5,614 bases of DNA, from the NCBI GenBank assembly GCA_005801485.1, contig SYDM01000086.1, positions 1 through 5,614 on the forward strand. The letters run 5' to 3'. Position numbers and translations under genes: made by a program. How positions within the stretch are numbered: position 1 is the first letter of the stretch; each line of letters opens with the position of its first letter. The notes under the pieces are model-generated. The model made no database searches. It had not been told where the DNA came from and was given only the letters and a program-made list of their open reading frames with translations. Shown here one piece after another: positions 4,872 through 5,614 of the stretch. This DNA comes from Rickettsiales bacterium (GTDB lineage Bacteria > Pseudomonadota > Alphaproteobacteria > Pelagibacterales > Pelagibacteraceae).

Positions 4872-5614
4872 ATGGCACTTAAAAATTTTTTTGAATTTAA
4901 CTTTAGAGAATTAAAACTTTTTTTAAATCAAGACTTAGAAATTGATGAAAAAAAAGTTTCTATGCGCAGCAAACAAATCTGGCAATCCGTTTACCAAAAA
5001 GGTTCTTTTGAAATTAATAACTTAACTACATTTCCGCTAGAGTTAAGATTAAAATTAAATAGTTTAATAAGTCTAGAGAGACCGAAAATTGTAAAAACTC
5101 AAACCTCAACCGATGGAACAATCAAATGGTTAATTAAACTTTTTGATGGCAATGAAGTTGAATGTGTTTATATTCCTGAAAAAACTAGAGCAACGCTTTG
5201 TATTTCTTCACAAGTGGGCTGTACTTTAAATTGTAGATTTTGCCATACAGGGACCCAACGTTTAGTTAAAAATTTAAGTTTTGCTGAGATTGTCAATCAA
5301 GTCATTATTGCTAAAGAACAAATTAATGATTGGGGTGAGCAAAAAAAAATATCTAATATTGTTTTAATGGGAATGGGTGAGCCTTTTTATAATTACGATA
5401 ATGTAAAAATGGCAGTTGAGATCTTAAAAGACAAAGAGGGATTGAATTATGGTCCTAAAAAAATAACGGTTTCAACAGCAGGAATAGCTAACAAAATTCC
5501 TGAAGCTGCTAAAGAAATTGGCACCTATTTAGCTTTATCTCTCCACGCACCAACTGATGATATTAGAGAAATGATCATGCCAATTAATAAAAAATTTAAA
5601 ATTAAAGATCTGAT
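4872..5614 (+). CDS. rlmN: Dual-specificity 23S rRNA/tRNA adenine-C2 methyltransferase RlmN, N-terminal part
   Basis: A radical-SAM methyltransferase that adds a methyl group to C2 of adenosine in 23S rRNA (A2503, E. coli numbering) and in some tRNAs (A37), supporting ribosome fidelity. The first 247 codons are present; the gene runs off the right edge. An N-terminal helical RNA-binding domain (about 1-75, with MRSKQIWQSVYQKG at 31-44) leads into the core: ECVYIP (97-102), ATLCISSQVGC (107-117), the iron-sulfur cluster motif C117-x3-C121-x2-C124, GMGEP (167-171), the KKITVSTAGI block and LALSLHAPTDDIRE. C110 aligns with E. coli Cys118; the C-terminal methyl-carrying cysteine is outside the window. 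The ATG at 4872 fits the family; there is no strong Shine-Dalgarno. It is divergent from the YczE-like gene. The identification is secure. Confidence 0.96.
   Translation, partial: MALKNFFEFNFRELKLFLNQDLEIDEKKVSMRSKQIWQSVYQKGSFEINNLTTFPLELRLKLNSLISLERPKIVKTQTSTDGTIKWLIKLFDGNEVECVYIPEKTRATLCISSQVGCTLNCRFCHTGTQRLVKNLSFAEIVNQVIIAKEQINDWGEQKKISNIVLMGMGEPFYNYDNVKMAVEILKDKEGLNYGPKKITVSTAGIANKIPEAAKEIGTYLALSLHAPTDDIREMIMPINKKFKIKDL

Noticed and set aside
1..5614. CRISPR array, tRNA, rRNA, insertion sequence or phage genes
   Set aside because: No regularly spaced repeats, cloverleaf-like segments, transposase motifs or terminal inverted repeats were seen on either strand.

Overview
The window is a 5.6 kb piece of a very AT-rich, gene-dense bacterial chromosome. 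Short intergenic gaps, overlapping genes, Lys/Asn/Ile-rich proteins, tandem FkbM methyltransferases, a class III omega-aminotransferase and a HisN-type phosphatase all fit a streamlined marine alphaproteobacterium of the SAR11/Pelagibacter type. This assignment is inferred from gene content and composition; no rRNA or other marker is present.

Layout. Bases 1-668 (minus strand) hold the N-terminal 222 codons of a beta-alanine/omega-amino-acid:pyruvate aminotransferase that runs off the left edge. Divergent from it, at 728-1136 (plus strand), is a broken gene. Read through two in-frame stop codons and two single-base deletions, it gives a complete YqaA-family inner-membrane protein of about 136 residues. 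It converges on a minus-strand cluster, and a long hairpin lies at the junction (1123-1162). In transcription order the cluster (3503 to 1141) is: a HisN-type inositol-monophosphatase-family phosphatase; a 44-residue protein with two predicted membrane helices, whose start overlaps the phosphatase stop as TAATG; then two tandem, divergent paralogues of FkbM-family SAM methyltransferases. Spacing is so tight (1-base overlap, overlap or 5-base gap, 10-base gap) that one transcript is likely.

Upstream of the phosphatase is a 110-base gap with a TTAACA-N5-TGTTAA inverted repeat, preceded by a small winged-helix-like DNA-binding protein (3614 to about 3982) whose true start is unclear. A 179-base gap follows with AT-rich hairpins. 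Next come a six-helix YczE/YitT-type membrane protein (4162-4809, minus) and, divergent from it, the first 247 codons of rlmN (4872 to the right edge), which encodes the 23S rRNA/tRNA adenosine-C2 methyltransferase.

The aminotransferase and rlmN are metabolic and housekeeping genes. The phosphatase/microprotein/FkbM cluster looks like an accessory insert, possibly concerned with surface glycan methylation. I saw no tRNA, rRNA, CRISPR array or insertion sequence. The most notable items are the multiply disrupted yqaA in a genome type that carries few pseudogenes, and the coupled membrane microprotein.
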